The notes: generated by a model not told the origin, from the sequence alone. Positions 41,954 through 52,128 are shown, numbered from the stretch's first letter. The stretch is 64,000 bases of DNA from Bordetella pertussis 18323 (GCF_000306945.1 NC_018518.1:620001-684000), one strand, 5' to 3'. A program made the numbers and translations.

Positions 41954-41973
41954 CCGCGTCCAAGGATCGCTTG

Positions 41974-42411
41974 ATGAACATACGCGAACGCAATTACGGC
42001 GACGATTTCGTGCTCGCCGACATATGGCTGCGCTCGGTGCGCGCCACCCATACGTTCCTGAGCGAGGCGCAGATCCAGGCCATGTATCCGCAGGTGCTCA
42101 AGAGCTACCTGCCGTCGGTGCGGGTGTGGGTGTGCGAGGATGGCCAGGGCGGCATCGCCGGCTTCATGGGCATGAGCGGCAACAAGATCGAGATGCTGTT
42201 CGTCGACGCCGACAAGCGCGGGCGCGGCGCCGGCCGCCGCCTGCTGAACTTCGCGCGGTCGCTGCACGACAGCCTGCGCGTCGATGTGAACGAGCAGAAC
42301 GCGCAGGCCGTGGGGTTTTACCTGCACTCCGGTTTCGTGGAAACCGGCCGCTCGGACACCGATGACGCCGGGCGGCCCTTTCCCATCATCCATATGCGGC
42401 TGGACGGCTAG
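41974..42411 (+). CDS. GNAT-family N-acetyltransferase (YjaB-like)
   Basis: A 145-residue acetyltransferase with the acetyl-CoA loop VDADKRGRGAGRRLLNFA and the family ending VNEQNAQAVGFYLHSGFVETGRS. AAGGATC precedes the ATG. The TAG stop is inside the IS481 target GCTAGA, but the ending (HMRLDG) looks natural for this family, so the insertion probably did not damage the protein. Confidence 0.9.
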   Translation: MNIRERNYGDDFVLADIWLRSVRATHTFLSEAQIQAMYPQVLKSYLPSVRVWVCEDGQGGIAGFMGMSGNKIEMLFVDADKRGRGAGRRLLNFARSLHDSLRVDVNEQNAQAVGFYLHSGFVETGRSDTDDAGRPFPIIHMRLDG

Positions 42412-42412
42412 A

Positions 42413-43455
42413 TGTGAAGATTCAATAGGTTGTATGCATGGTTCATCCGAACCGGATTTGAGAAACTGGAAATCGCCAACTCCCCAGTTCACTCAAGGAG
42501 CCCGGCCGGATGAACACCCATAAGCATGCCCGATTGACCTTCCTACGTCGACTCGAAATGGTCCAGCAATTGATCGCCCATCAAGTTTGTGTGCCTGAAG
42601 CGGCCCGCGCCTATGGGGTCACCGCGCCGACTGTGCGCAAATGGCTGGGCCGCTTCCTGGCTCAGGGCCAGGCGGGCTTGGCCGATGCGTCCTCGCGCCC
42701 GACGGTCTCGCCCCGAGCGATTGCGCCGGCCAAGGCGCTGGCTATCGTGGAGCTGCGCCGCAAGCGGCTGACCCAAGCGCGCATCGCCCAGGCGCTGGGC
42801 GTGTCAGCCAGCACCGTCAGCCGCGTCCTGGCCCGCGCCGGTCTGTCGCACCTGGCCGACCTGGAGCCGGCCGAGCCGGTGGTGCGCTACGAGCATCAGG
42901 CCCCCGGCGATCTGCTGCACATCGACATCAAGAAGCTGGGACGTATCCAGCGCCCTGGCCACCGGGTCACGGGCAACCGACGCGATACCGTTGAGGGGGC
43001 CGGCTGGGACTTCGTCTTCGTGGCCATCGATGACCACGCCCGCGTGGCCTTCACCGACATCCACCCCGACGAGCGCTTCCCCAGCGCCGTCCAGTTCCTC
43101 AAGGACGCAGTGGCCTACTACCAGCGCCTGGGCGTGACCATCCAGCGCTTGCTCACCGACAATGGCTCGGCCTTTCGCAGCCGCGCCTTCGCCGCGCTGT
43201 GCCATGAGCTGGGCATCAAGCACCGCTTTACCCGACCTTACCGCCCACAGACCAATGGCAAGGCCGAACGCTTCATCCAGTCGGCCTTGCGTGAGTGGGC
43301 TTACGCTCACACCTACCAGAACTCCCAACACCGAGCCGATGCCATGAAATCCTGGCTACACCACTACAACTGGCATCGACCCCACCAAGGCATCGGGCGC
43401 GCTGTACCCATCTCCAGACTCAACCTGGACGAATACAACCTATTGACAGTTCACA
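42413..43455 (+). mobile_element. IS481: IS481 copy 4
   Basis: 1,043 bp. Flanking hexamers are GCTAGA (42407-42412) and GCTAGT (43456-43461), differing only at the last base. The leader reads GCCAACTCCCCAG, a single-base variant of copies 1 and 2. It lies exactly between the stop codons of two convergent genes (GNAT and Rieske oxygenase). Confidence 0.97.
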
Positions 43456-43460
43456 GCTAG
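42510..43460 (+). CDS. IS481 transposase (copy 4)
   Basis: 316 residues with intact DDE triad and Glu308. Its last residue is Ser, where copies 1-3 have Thr, because the final codon spans the IS end and the flanking base (AGC instead of ACC). The TAG stop (43458-43460) lies in the target CTAG. Confidence 0.97.
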   Translation: MNTHKHARLTFLRRLEMVQQLIAHQVCVPEAARAYGVTAPTVRKWLGRFLAQGQAGLADASSRPTVSPRAIAPAKALAIVELRRKRLTQARIAQALGVSASTVSRVLARAGLSHLADLEPAEPVVRYEHQAPGDLLHIDIKKLGRIQRPGHRVTGNRRDTVEGAGWDFVFVAIDDHARVAFTDIHPDERFPSAVQFLKDAVAYYQRLGVTIQRLLTDNGSAFRSRAFAALCHELGIKHRFTRPYRPQTNGKAERFIQSALREWAYAHTYQNSQHRADAMKSWLHHYNWHRPHQGIGRAVPISRLNLDEYNLLTVHS

Positions 43461-44608
43461 TCCTCGGTCTCGCCCATCACGCGGCGATACCACTCGTGGA
43501 AGTGCTGCATGCCGTCTTCCATGGGCGACTGGTACGGGCCGGTCTCGTTGGCGCCGCGCAGCATCAAGGCCTTGCGGCCGGCATCCATGCGCTCGGCGAT
43601 CTCGTCGTCCTCGATGGCCGTTTCCATGTAGGCGGCCCGCTGCGCCTCGACGAACTCGCGCTCGAAGGCGACGATTTCCTCGGGGTAGTAGAACTCCACC
43701 ACGTTGAGCGTTTCCTGCGGGCTCTTGGGGTAGAGCGTGGACAGCACCAGCACGTGCGGATAGAGCTCGATCATGTGGGTGGGGAAGTAGGTCACCCACA
43801 TCGCGCCGAAATCGGGCGCCTGGCCGGCGCGGAAGTCCAGCAGGCGGTCGTGCCACTGCTTGTACACGGCCGATCCGGGCTGGGCCAGCGCCTGGTGCAC
43901 GCCCACGCGCTGCAGGCTGTACCAGTCGTTGAATTCCCAGGCCAGGTCGTCGCAGGTGACGAAGCGCCCCAGCCCCGGGTGGAACGGGCCGACGTGGTAG
44001 TCCTCGAGATAGACCTCGATGAAGGTCTTCCAGTTGTAGTTGCACTGGTGGACCTCGACGTGGTCGAGCACATAGTCGCCGAAATCGAACTCCGGACGCG
44101 CGAACAGCGGCGCCATGTCGGCGGCCGGGTCGCGCGGGCCTTCGAACAGCAGGCCGTGACAGTCGCGCAGCCGGAAGCGCTGCAGGTTCATGCAGGGCGT
44201 GGCGTCGAACTGGGGCGCGCCCAGCAGTTTGCCGCGGTCGTTGTACGTCCAGCGATGCAACGGGCAAACGATATTGCCGCCGGTGTCCTTCAGGCTGCCG
44301 CGCGTATTGGCGTTGCCGCTGACGTTGCCGGCCTCGCCTCCCAGCATCAGGGCCTGGCGGTGGCGGCAGACATTGGAGACCAGCTCCACGCCCTGCTGGT
44401 TGCGCACCAGCGCGCGGCCGCCGTCCTCCTGGACCAGGGTACGCCAATCCCCCAGCTCGGGCACCAGTTTCTGATGGCCGACGTAAAGCGAGGATTGCTT
44501 GAAAATGAGTTCTTGCTCGCGCGCAAAGCGGGCTTCGTCAAAATAGGCGCTGACGGGAAGCTGGGTGCGAGCTGGCACCACGTGTGCCATCCGACCAATG
44601 TCGGTCAT
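43457..44608 (-). CDS. Rieske non-haem iron aromatic-ring-hydroxylating oxygenase, alpha subunit
   Basis: A 383-residue oxygenase. The Rieske [2Fe-2S] ligands are CRHRQALM and CPLHRWTY; the catalytic domain shows NWKTFIEVYLEDYHVGPFHP with the mononuclear iron His pair. Start at 44608 (MTDIGRMAHVV); longer open frame upstream is not family-like. No reductase or beta subunit is adjacent, as for single-component-type oxygenases acting on carnitine-like or aromatic substrates. The stop TAG is in the CTAG beside IS481 copy 4, and the ending appears natural. Confidence 0.9.
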   Translation of the reverse strand: MTDIGRMAHVVPARTQLPVSAYFDEARFAREQELIFKQSSLYVGHQKLVPELGDWRTLVQEDGGRALVRNQQGVELVSNVCRHRQALMLGGEAGNVSGNANTRGSLKDTGGNIVCPLHRWTYNDRGKLLGAPQFDATPCMNLQRFRLRDCHGLLFEGPRDPAADMAPLFARPEFDFGDYVLDHVEVHQCNYNWKTFIEVYLEDYHVGPFHPGLGRFVTCDDLAWEFNDWYSLQRVGVHQALAQPGSAVYKQWHDRLLDFRAGQAPDFGAMWVTYFPTHMIELYPHVLVLSTLYPKSPQETLNVVEFYYPEEIVAFEREFVEAQRAAYMETAIEDDEIAERMDAGRKALMLRGANETGPYQSPMEDGMQHFHEWYRRVMGETED

Positions 44609-44755
44609 GATTCCCTCCGCACGGATGAAAAAGCCAGGACGGCTGAGGTCGTGTCGCTCATGCCGTTCTGGCGCGAAGAAAAATCGGTCTGGCCGATCCC
44701 AAACCGGGAATTGTACCCCATCCGGGTTAACCAGGGTGGTAATTCTCAATACGCT

Positions 44756-45766
44756 TTAGACCAGCCGGCGGGTCAACCGATGCCGGCGCAACATCCAGCT
44801 GGCGAGCGCCGACAGCGCGAACACGGCGGCCGTGATTGCCGGCACGCCCCAGGCGTCCGGCCGCCAGGCGCGCGCCGCGCCGATGCGGTGGGCCAGGTCC
44901 AGGAACAGCGGATGGATCAGGTAGATGCCGAACGTGAGCGGCGCCAGGGCGGGCAGGGCGGGCAGCCTGGGCGAGCCGACGATCAGCTGGAACGCCGCCA
45001 GCGACATCAAGGGCACGGTGACGCTGAAGTAATCATAGAAGTACAGATCCAGCGCGCGCGAATCGGACAGGGCGCTGACTCCCCAGGCCGTGGCGGCCAC
45101 GCTGGCGGCCAGCACCAGGCCGGGACGTGGCATGCGCAACTCGCCATCGAAGATCAGCCGGCCGGCCACGAAATAACCCAGGTAGGGCAGGAACCAGGTC
45201 AGGAACAGCCCATTGCCGCCGCCCAGCGCGCGCCGGTACAGCGCATCGAGCACCGCCACGCCCAGGATCCCCACCACCCACAGCGCGCGGGCGCGCGGCT
45301 GGCTGCGGGCGTACAGCAGCCGCACCAGCGGCGCGAACAGGTACAGGCCCACGATCATGTACAGGTACCACAGGTGGTAGTAGGGCGCGCCTTCGGCCAC
45401 CTTGCGGGGCCAGAACGAGAAGCCCAGGCGGCCGTCGTCCCACCAGTCCAGCGCGGTGCGCCAGGCCAGGTAGAAGAGGGTCCAGAACAGCAGCGGCGCG
45501 CACACGCGGGCCATGCGGCGGCTGTAGAAGCGCCGCGCGTCGTGCGGCTGGTCCGGGTCCAGCAGCAGCGCGCCGCTGACCATCACGAACACGGGCACGC
45601 ACCAGCGCGCCGCGGAGTCGTAGAGGTTGGCCGCCAGCCAGGCGTGGCTGCCGTAGGCGGCGGGGTCGGATACGGTCTGGGCGGCGCTGTGCAGCAATAC
45701 CACGGCAAGCGCGGCCAGCCAGCGGGCCGCGTCCAGCCGGGCGTATCGATCTTCGATCGTCGGCAT
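44756..45766 (-). CDS. Acyltransferase 3 family membrane protein
   Basis: A 336-residue polytopic membrane protein of the OafA/WecH type. It starts RYARLDAARWLAALAVVLLH with the conserved Arg and His, followed by PVFVMVSGALLL, LWYLYMIVGLYLFAPLV and FGIYLIHPLFLD, and about ten membrane helices. It probably O- or N-acetylates a cell-surface sugar or polymer; the acceptor is unknown. Confidence 0.87.
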   Translation of the reverse strand: MPTIEDRYARLDAARWLAALAVVLLHSAAQTVSDPAAYGSHAWLAANLYDSAARWCVPVFVMVSGALLLDPDQPHDARRFYSRRMARVCAPLLFWTLFYLAWRTALDWWDDGRLGFSFWPRKVAEGAPYYHLWYLYMIVGLYLFAPLVRLLYARSQPRARALWVVGILGVAVLDALYRRALGGGNGLFLTWFLPYLGYFVAGRLIFDGELRMPRPGLVLAASVAATAWGVSALSDSRALDLYFYDYFSVTVPLMSLAAFQLIVGSPRLPALPALAPLTFGIYLIHPLFLDLAHRIGAARAWRPDAWGVPAITAAVFALSALASWMLRRHRLTRRLV

Positions 45767-45936
45767 GGCGCTCCTGCGCGGTCGGACTACTAGCCTATAC
45801 CGTAGCAGCGCCGGCGGCGGCAGGGCTGTATCGAGGCGTTAGCAAGCGTGGCCGATGGCAGCGCCGGGCCCGGGCAAGGGCGGCCGCCCGGCAACATCTC
45901 GAGCGAGTGTCGTGCCGGACGGCGCCGCCGCGCGGC

Positions 45937-46902
45937 TTATTGCAGAACGATGTTGGCCTGCTTGATGAGCTGGCTCACCACAGGCTGCTCGTTCTTCATC
46001 TGCGTGGAGAGTTCCTGCGCGGTGCCGGAGCGCGGGTCGATGCCCATGGCCAGCATCTTGGTGCGCACGGTCTCGTCCTTCAGCGTGGCCTGCAGCGCCT
46101 GCTCCAGGCGCGCCCGCACCGCTTCCGGCGTGCCGTGGGGCGCGACGAACGTGAACCAGGCCGTCATCTCGTTGGGATAGCCTTGTTCGGTCAGAGTGGC
46201 CAGCTTGGGCAGCGTGGCCAGGCGGGTGGGGCTGGTGATGGCGAACACGTCGATCTTGCCGGCCTCGGCCTGCGGCATGCCGGTGGCGACCATGTCGAAG
46301 AACAGGTCCACGTCGCCGCTGATCAGCGCCGGCAGCGCCTGCGTGGCGCCCTTGAACGGCACGTGCAGGATGTCGATGCCGGCCTGCTTCTTGAACAGCT
46401 CGGCGGCCAGGTGCGAGGACGTGCCGGCGCCGAAGGTGGCGAAGGTCAGCTTGCCCGGATGCTGCTTGGCATAGGCCACGATGTCCTGGGTGCTCTTGAA
46501 GCCGTGCTTGGGGCTGGCCAGCAGTACCAGCGGGCCGATGCCGACCATGCCGATGGGAACGAAGCTGTCCGGGTCATAGGGCAGTTCCTTGTAGAGATAG
46601 CGGTTGGTCACCAGCGTGGAGTTGGTCGCCATGAGCAGGGTGTAGCCGTCCGGATTCTCGCGCGCCACGTATGCCGCGCCGATCGAGGTGCCGGCGCCGG
46701 CCTTGTTCTCGACGATCATGGGTTGGCCCAGGTCCTTGGCCATGCGTTCGGTCAGCAGGCGGGTCAGGACATCGGTGGCGCCGCCGGCCGGGAAGGGCGA
46801 GACGACCTTGATCGGCCGGGCTGGAAAGGACTGGGCCGAGACACTGGCTGCGGCCAGCGACAGGCTCAGGGCGGCGAGCAGTTGCAAACCTTTGCGTAGC
46901 AT
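45937..46902 (-). CDS. Bug/TctC-family periplasmic solute-binding protein
   Basis: A 321-residue receptor with a signal peptide (MLRKGLQLLAALSLSLAAASVSA), VVSPFPAGGATDVLTRLL, VENKAGAGTSIGAAY and VPFKGATQALPAL. It is divergent from an IclR regulator across about 175 bp that contains a strong palindrome, so its expression is probably IclR-controlled. Confidence 0.93.
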   Translation of the reverse strand: MLRKGLQLLAALSLSLAAASVSAQSFPARPIKVVSPFPAGGATDVLTRLLTERMAKDLGQPMIVENKAGAGTSIGAAYVARENPDGYTLLMATNSTLVTNRYLYKELPYDPDSFVPIGMVGIGPLVLLASPKHGFKSTQDIVAYAKQHPGKLTFATFGAGTSSHLAAELFKKQAGIDILHVPFKGATQALPALISGDVDLFFDMVATGMPQAEAGKIDVFAITSPTRLATLPKLATLTEQGYPNEMTAWFTFVAPHGTPEAVRARLEQALQATLKDETVRTKMLAMGIDPRSGTAQELSTQMKNEQPVVSQLIKQANIVLQ

Positions 46903-47013
46903 GAACTTCCCCTTGTGCGTATGGGTTGGGATGCAGGTGTGAGTCGAAGCGGGGAGGCACGCGGGCCGCGATGGCCCGCAAATTCGCTTTCCAAGCCGCA
47001 GGATGCGTGCTTA

Positions 47014-47032
47014 AATTCCGTTTATCGGAATT
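47014..47032. promoter_or_regulatory. IclR operator candidate (19-bp palindrome)
   Basis: AATTCCG-TTTAT-CGGAATT is a perfect 7-bp inverted repeat with a 5-bp centre, located between the divergent Bug (start 46902) and iclR (start 47077) genes. A half-site-like TATCCGAAAT follows at 47042-47051. Spacing and symmetry suit an IclR dimer. Confidence 0.7.
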
Positions 47033-47076
47033 TTATTTTGCTATCCGAAATCAACTATAAAAACGACGCCATCCCA

Positions 47077-47907
47077 ATGCAACCTTTTTCGACGCGGCCC
47101 CCCGATCCGGACGGCCTGCCGGCCAGCCAGCCGGCGCGGCGCAAGCGCGCCGCCAGCGCCGCCGGCGCGGCCTCGCCCGATTTCATTACCGCGCTGGCGC
47201 GCGGACTGGACGTGTTGCGCTGTTTCCGGCCCGGCGTGCGGGCCCTGGGCAATCTGGACCTGGCGCGCCTGACCGGTCTGCCCAAGCCCACCATCAGCCG
47301 CATTACTTACACGCTGACCGAGCTGGGCTATCTGCGCTACCACGCCGACACGGGCAAGTATTCGCCCGGCTACGCGGTGCTGGCGCTGGGGTTCGGCGTG
47401 CTCGCCAGCCTGGAGGTGCGCGAATTGGCCAAGGCCGGCATGTCCGAGCTGGCCGTGCAGACGGGCGGCGCGGTGGCGCTGGGCGCCTTCGACAACGATG
47501 CAATGGTGTACGTCGAGGCCATGCATGGCTCGCCGGCGCTGTACCTGCGCCTGCCGGTCGGTTACCGGGCCAGCCTGGACACGGCCATGGGCCGGGCCTA
47601 CCTGGCCGCGCTGCCCGAGGCCGCGCGCCAGGCCCTGCTTGGGCGCCTGGGCCAGGCCGCGCCGCCGCCCGCCGTGGTGGCGCGGGCGGTCGAGGAGCTG
47701 AGCGCCGAAGGGTGCTGCTATGCCCTGGGCGAGTGGCAGTCGGGCATCAACGCCGTGGCGGTGCCGTTCGCCTCGGTCACCGGAGAGGGCGTGTTCGTCA
47801 TGAGCTGCGGCGGGCCGCTCGGGCTGCTGCCCGAGCGCACCTTGCGCGAGCAGGTGGCGCCGGCGCTGCGCCAGGCGGCGGCGCGCCTTGCGGGCGGGGC
47901 CGGTTGA
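47077..47907 (+). CDS. IclR-family transcriptional regulator
   Basis: A 276-residue regulator. An N-terminal Ala/Arg-rich extension precedes the winged helix (FITALARGLDVLRCFRPGVR, LDLARLTGLPKPTISRITYT) and the effector domain (LRLPVGYRASLDTAMGRAYL, GEWQSGINAVAVPF). The ATG at 47077 was chosen because upstream sequence is the divergent promoter. It probably regulates the divergent Bug gene and itself. Confidence 0.9.
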   Translation: MQPFSTRPPDPDGLPASQPARRKRAASAAGAASPDFITALARGLDVLRCFRPGVRALGNLDLARLTGLPKPTISRITYTLTELGYLRYHADTGKYSPGYAVLALGFGVLASLEVRELAKAGMSELAVQTGGAVALGAFDNDAMVYVEAMHGSPALYLRLPVGYRASLDTAMGRAYLAALPEAARQALLGRLGQAAPPPAVVARAVEELSAEGCCYALGEWQSGINAVAVPFASVTGEGVFVMSCGGPLGLLPERTLREQVAPALRQAAARLAGGAG

Positions 47908-47993
47908 GCGGCGCGGTGCGCGAACGGGGCTATCTCGTACAATTCGGTTATTGATTCCGATCAACCCCACTTCGCGCCTTACCGGAGACCCGC

Positions 47994-48260
47994 GTGGCCT
48001 CATCCAAGCAAGCCGATCCACAGACCGACGCCCGTCCCCTGCCGCAGGATTTCGAAACCGCGCTCGCCGAACTCGAGTCGCTGGTGTCCGCCATGGAGAA
48101 CGGGACGCTGCCGCTGGAGCAGTCGCTGTCCGCCTACCGGCGCGGCGTCGAGCTCGCGCGCGTCTGCCAGGACCGCCTTGCGCAGGCCGAGCAGCAGGTG
48201 AAAGTCCTGGAGGGCGATTTGCTGCGCCCGCTCGATCCCGCGGCGCTGGACGACGAATAA
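47994..48260 (+). CDS. xseB: Exodeoxyribonuclease VII small subunit
   Basis: An 88-residue protein with the family core DFETALAELESLVSAMENG, TLPLEQSLSAYRRGVELARV and CQDRLAQAEQQVKVLEGD. The start is GTG. It binds XseA to form exonuclease VII. It is 4 bp upstream of ispA, the usual xseB-ispA-dxs order. Confidence 0.95.
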   Translation: MASSKQADPQTDARPLPQDFETALAELESLVSAMENGTLPLEQSLSAYRRGVELARVCQDRLAQAEQQVKVLEGDLLRPLDPAALDDE

Positions 48261-48264
48261 ACGC

Positions 48265-49176
48265 ATGAAGCAAAGTCATCTCGCCTGCGCCGACTGGCTG
48301 CGGGAACGCGCGCAGCATGTCGAGCACGTGCTCGACGAATTGCTGCCTGGCGCCGATATCGTTCCCACGCGGCTGCACGAAGCCATGCGCTATGCGGTGC
48401 TGGGCGGCGGCAAGCGGGTGCGCGCGGCCCTGGTCTACGCGGCCGGGCAGGCCTGCCCCGTCAACGGCAGCACGCTGGCCGTCGGGGCGTCGATGGACCG
48501 CGCCGCCGCGGCCGTCGAGCTGATCCACGCCTATTCGCTGGTGCACGACGACCTGCCGTGCATGGACGACGACACGCTGCGCCGCGGCCGGCCCACGGTG
48601 CATGTGCAATTCGACGAGGCCACGGCCATGCTGGCCGGCGATGCCCTGCAGCCGCTGGCCTTCGAACTGCTGGCCGGCATGCCGATCGCGCCCGCGCTGG
48701 TGGTGCAGGCCGCCCAGGTCCTGGCGCGCGCCGCCGGCAGCCAGGGCATGGCCGGCGGGCAGGCCATCGACCTGCACAGCGTGGGCCGCATGCTCACGCG
48801 CGACGAACTGCAGACCATGCACAGCATGAAGACCGGCGCCATGCTGGCGTGCAGCGTGACGCTGGGAGGCATCGTGGCCGGCGCCAGCTCGACCGCGCGC
48901 CAGGCGCTCGACAGCTACGCGCAGGCGATCGGCCTGGCGTTCCAGGTCGTCGACGATATCCTCGATGTGACGGCCGACACCGCCAGCCTGGGCAAGACGG
49001 CCGGCAAGGATGCGGCCGACAACAAGCCGACCTATGTATCCTTGCTGGGCCTGGAGCAGGCCCGCGCGCTGGCGCAGGAGTTGCGCCAGGCGGCCCACCA
49101 GGCTCTGGCGCCGCTGGGCGAGTCCGGCGCGCGGCTGGGCCAACTGGCAGATTTCATCGTACTCAGAGACCGCTGA
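48265..49176 (+). CDS. ispA: Farnesyl diphosphate synthase
   Basis: A 303-residue prenyltransferase that condenses IPP with DMAPP/GPP to FPP. The first Asp-rich motif is [20 protein letters not shown], the second [14 protein letters not shown], and the conserved [16 protein letters not shown] follows. Operon with xseB and dxs, linking isoprenoid precursor synthesis and chain elongation. Confidence 0.95.
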   Translation: MKQSHLACADWLRERAQHVEHVLDELLPGADIVPTRLHEAMRYAVLGGGKRVRAALVYAAGQACPVNGSTLAVGASMDRAAAAVELIHAYSLVHDDLPCMDDDTLRRGRPTVHVQFDEATAMLAGDALQPLAFELLAGMPIAPALVVQAAQVLARAAGSQGMAGGQAIDLHSVGRMLTRDELQTMHSMKTGAMLACSVTLGGIVAGASSTARQALDSYAQAIGLAFQVVDDILDVTADTASLGKTAGKDAADNKPTYVSLLGLEQARALAQELRQAAHQALAPLGESGARLGQLADFIVLRDR

Positions 49177-49225
49177 ACCCGGGCGGCCGGCGCCGCGCGC
49201 CGGACACCAAGACCATCTACCGAGC

Positions 49226-51088
49226 ATGACGACAGAACTACTGGACCGTATCCTATCCCCGGCCGACCTCCGGCAACTGGACCGCCGCGAACTCAAGCGG
49301 CTGGCCGACGAGTTGCGCGGCTTCGTGCTCGAGTCGGTGTCGCGCACGGGCGGCCACCTGTCGTCGAACCTGGGCACGGTCGAGCTGTCGCTGGCGCTGC
49401 ATTATGTCTTCGACACGCCGCATGACCGCATCGTCTGGGACGTGGGCCATCAGTCGTATCCGCACAAGATCCTGACCGGCCGCCGCGAAGGCATGGCGCA
49501 CCTGCGCCAGCAGGGCGGCATCTCGGGTTTTCCCAAGCGCAGCGAGTCCGAGTACGACGCCTTCGGCACCGCGCATTCGTCCACCTCGATTTCCGCGGCG
49601 CTGGGCATGGCCGTGGCCTCGCGCAACGCCGGTGTGCAGCGCCAGCACATCGCCGTCATCGGCGACGGCGCCATGTCCGCGGGCATGGCCTTCGAGGCCA
49701 TGAACAACGCGGGGGTCACGCCCAACATCAACCTGCTGGTCGTGCTGAACGACAACGACATGTCGATTTCGCCGCCGGTGGGCGCGCTCAATCGCTATCT
49801 GGCGCGGCTGATGTCCGGGCAGTTCTACGCCGCGGCCAAGAATGTCGGGCGGGCGGTGCTGCAGCATGTGCCGCCGGTGCTGGAGCTGGCGCGCCGGCTC
49901 GAAGAGCACGCCAAGGGCATGGTGACGCCGGCGACGCTGTTCGAGGAGTTCGGATTCAACTACGTCGGCCCGATCGACGGCCACGACCTCGACGCCCTGG
50001 TGCCCACCCTGCAGAACCTGCGGGCGCTGCCGGGCTTGCAATTCCTGCACGTGGTCACCCGCAAAGGCCAGGGCTACAAGCTGGCCGAGGCCGATCCCGT
50101 GCTCTACCACGGCCCGGGCAAGTTCGACCCCGCCGTCGGCATCCAGCAGGCCAAGGCGCCTGCCCGCAAGACCTTCACGCAAGTGTTCGGCCAGTGGCTG
50201 TGCGACATGGCCGAGCGCGACGAGCGGCTGGTGGGCATCACGCCGGCCATGCGCGAGGGCAGCGGGCTGGTCGAGTTCGAGCAGCGCTTCCCGCAACGCT
50301 ATTTCGACGTGGGCATCGCCGAGCAGCACGCCGTGACGTTCGCCGCCGGGCTGGCCTGTGAGGGGCAAAAGCCCGTGGTGGCCATCTATTCCACCTTCCT
50401 GCAGCGCGGCTACGATCAGCTGGTGCACGACGTGGCGCTGCAGAACCTGGATGTCACCTTCGCGCTGGACCGCGCCGGCCTGGTGGGCGCCGACGGCGCG
50501 ACCCACGCCGGCAACTACGACATCGCCTTCCTGCGCTGCGTGCCCAACATGGTGGTGGCCGCGCCGTCGGACGAGAGCGAGGCGCGCCTGCTGCTGTCGA
50601 CGTGCTACGAGCATCCGGGGCCCGCTTCGGTGCGCTACCCGCGCGGCGCGGGATGCGGCGCCGCGGTCGGCGAAGGCCTCGCCACGGTGCCGCTGGGCAA
50701 GGGGCTGGTCCGCCGCGAAGGCCGCCGGATCGCCATCCTGGGTTTTGGTACCCTGGTGCAGGCGGCGCTGGGCGCGGCCGGCCAGATCGACGCCATGGTG
50801 GCCGACATGCGCTTTGTCAAGCCGCTGGACCGCGAACTCGTGCTGGAGCTGGCCGCGCGCCACGACGCGCTGGTCACCGTCGAAGAGGCGGCAATCATGG
50901 GCGGGGCGGGCAGCGCCGTGCTGGAGACGCTGGCCGAGGCCGGCGTGACCCTGCCGGTGCTGCAGTTGGGGCTTCCCGACGCGTTCATCGATCATGGCGA
51001 CCAGGCCGCGTTGCTGGCCGGCCTGGGGCTGGACGCCGCGGGCATCGAGCGCGCGATCCGGGCGCGTTTCGGCGCATTGCTGGCTTGA
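49226..51088 (+). CDS. dxs: 1-deoxy-D-xylulose-5-phosphate synthase
   Basis: A 620-residue thiamine diphosphate enzyme, the first step of the MEP isoprenoid pathway (pyruvate plus glyceraldehyde 3-phosphate). It shows [16 protein letters not shown], the TPP/Mg site [18 protein letters not shown] ... [12 protein letters not shown], and the catalytic Glu region [18 protein letters not shown]. The ATG at 49226 gives [18 protein letters not shown]. It is third in the xseB-ispA-dxs operon. Confidence 0.96.
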   Translation: MTTELLDRILSPADLRQLDRRELKRLADELRGFVLESVSRTGGHLSSNLGTVELSLALHYVFDTPHDRIVWDVGHQSYPHKILTGRREGMAHLRQQGGISGFPKRSESEYDAFGTAHSSTSISAALGMAVASRNAGVQRQHIAVIGDGAMSAGMAFEAMNNAGVTPNINLLVVLNDNDMSISPPVGALNRYLARLMSGQFYAAAKNVGRAVLQHVPPVLELARRLEEHAKGMVTPATLFEEFGFNYVGPIDGHDLDALVPTLQNLRALPGLQFLHVVTRKGQGYKLAEADPVLYHGPGKFDPAVGIQQAKAPARKTFTQVFGQWLCDMAERDERLVGITPAMREGSGLVEFEQRFPQRYFDVGIAEQHAVTFAAGLACEGQKPVVAIYSTFLQRGYDQLVHDVALQNLDVTFALDRAGLVGADGATHAGNYDIAFLRCVPNMVVAAPSDESEARLLLSTCYEHPGPASVRYPRGAGCGAAVGEGLATVPLGKGLVRREGRRIAILGFGTLVQAALGAAGQIDAMVADMRFVKPLDRELVLELAARHDALVTVEEAAIMGGAGSAVLETLAEAGVTLPVLQLGLPDAFIDHGDQAALLAGLGLDAAGIERAIRARFGALLA

Positions 51089-51244
51089 GGCCGGGCGCGG
51101 CGGGAACGGACTGTTCCATCCCGGCATCCTACAGATGGAAGGGTTTTCCCTGCGTGCTCGGTGACTTTGCGCGATAATGGGCGCCCTCCGCTTCAAAATT
51201 TCTGGGTTACGCGCGACAGGCGGGCCCGTGACAGGTAAGGCGAA

Positions 51245-52042
51245 ATGAATTCTCCTATTGATCCCGCGATCGTGATGCCCGATGTGCAAAGCTCGACGGA
51301 TACGCGGCACATCCCGATCCAGCGGGTCGGCATCCGTGGCGTGCGCCACCCCATGCTGGTGCTGGCCGGCGATGGCGCGGCCCAGCCGACGGTGGCCAAT
51401 TGGACGCTGACGGTAGCGCTGCCGGCGGAAGAGAAGGGCACGCACATGTCCCGCTTCGTGGCGCTGCTGGAAAAGTACCGCGCCACCCCCATGACGCCGG
51501 CGCTGTTTGCCGCCATGGCGCGCGAGATGCTGCCGCTGCTGCATGCCGAGCGCGGCGACATCACGGCCTCGTTCCCGTACTTCATCAACAAGTCGGCCCC
51601 GGTCTCCGGCGTGCAGAGCCTGCTCGACTACGAAATGCAGTGGATCGCGCGCGCGGTGGGCGAGCAGGTCGAGTTCGAGCTGGTGGCGCAGGTGCCGGTC
51701 ACCAGCCTGTGCCCGTGTTCGAAGGCCATCTCCGAATACGGGGCGCACAACCAGCGTTCGCACGTGACGGTGTCGGCGATCGTGGATGGCGACTTCCGCA
51801 TGGACGAGCTGATCCGCCTGGTCGAGGACGAGGCGTCGTGTGAGCTGTGGGGCCTGCTCAAGCGGCCTGACGAGAAGTACGTCACCGAGCGCGCCTATGA
51901 CAACCCCAAGTTCGTCGAGGACCTGGTGCGCGACGTCGCCGCCCGCCTGAAGGCGCACCCGGGCATCGGCCGCTTCCGCGTCGAGGCCGAGAACTTCGAA
52001 TCCATCCACAACCACTCCGCCTACGCCGTCGTGGAAGGCTGA
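51245..52042 (+). CDS. folE2: GTP cyclohydrolase FolE2 (type IB)
   Basis: A 265-residue FolE2-family enzyme that opens the GTP ring for folate and queuosine pathways. It shows [12 protein letters not shown] at the start, [13 protein letters not shown], the metal Cys in [20 protein letters not shown], and the end [11 protein letters not shown]. The type IB family works with metals other than zinc and is often used under zinc limitation; no Zur site was identified in the 156-bp leader. Confidence 0.93.
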   Translation: MNSPIDPAIVMPDVQSSTDTRHIPIQRVGIRGVRHPMLVLAGDGAAQPTVANWTLTVALPAEEKGTHMSRFVALLEKYRATPMTPALFAAMAREMLPLLHAERGDITASFPYFINKSAPVSGVQSLLDYEMQWIARAVGEQVEFELVAQVPVTSLCPCSKAISEYGAHNQRSHVTVSAIVDGDFRMDELIRLVEDEASCELWGLLKRPDEKYVTERAYDNPKFVEDLVRDVAARLKAHPGIGRFRVEAENFESIHNHSAYAVVEG

Positions 52043-52128
52043 GTGGCGCCTGCCGGTCCGGCCGCGACGGCCGTGGCCCGGGGCCTGGAGGGGCAATGCG
52101 TCCCTCAAATGCCCGATTCCGCTCGATC

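Noticed and set aside
43295..45793. 832-residue forward frame from IS481 copy 4 into the Rieske and acyltransferase region
   Set aside because: It is antisense to two clear genes and low-complexity; an artefact of high GC.
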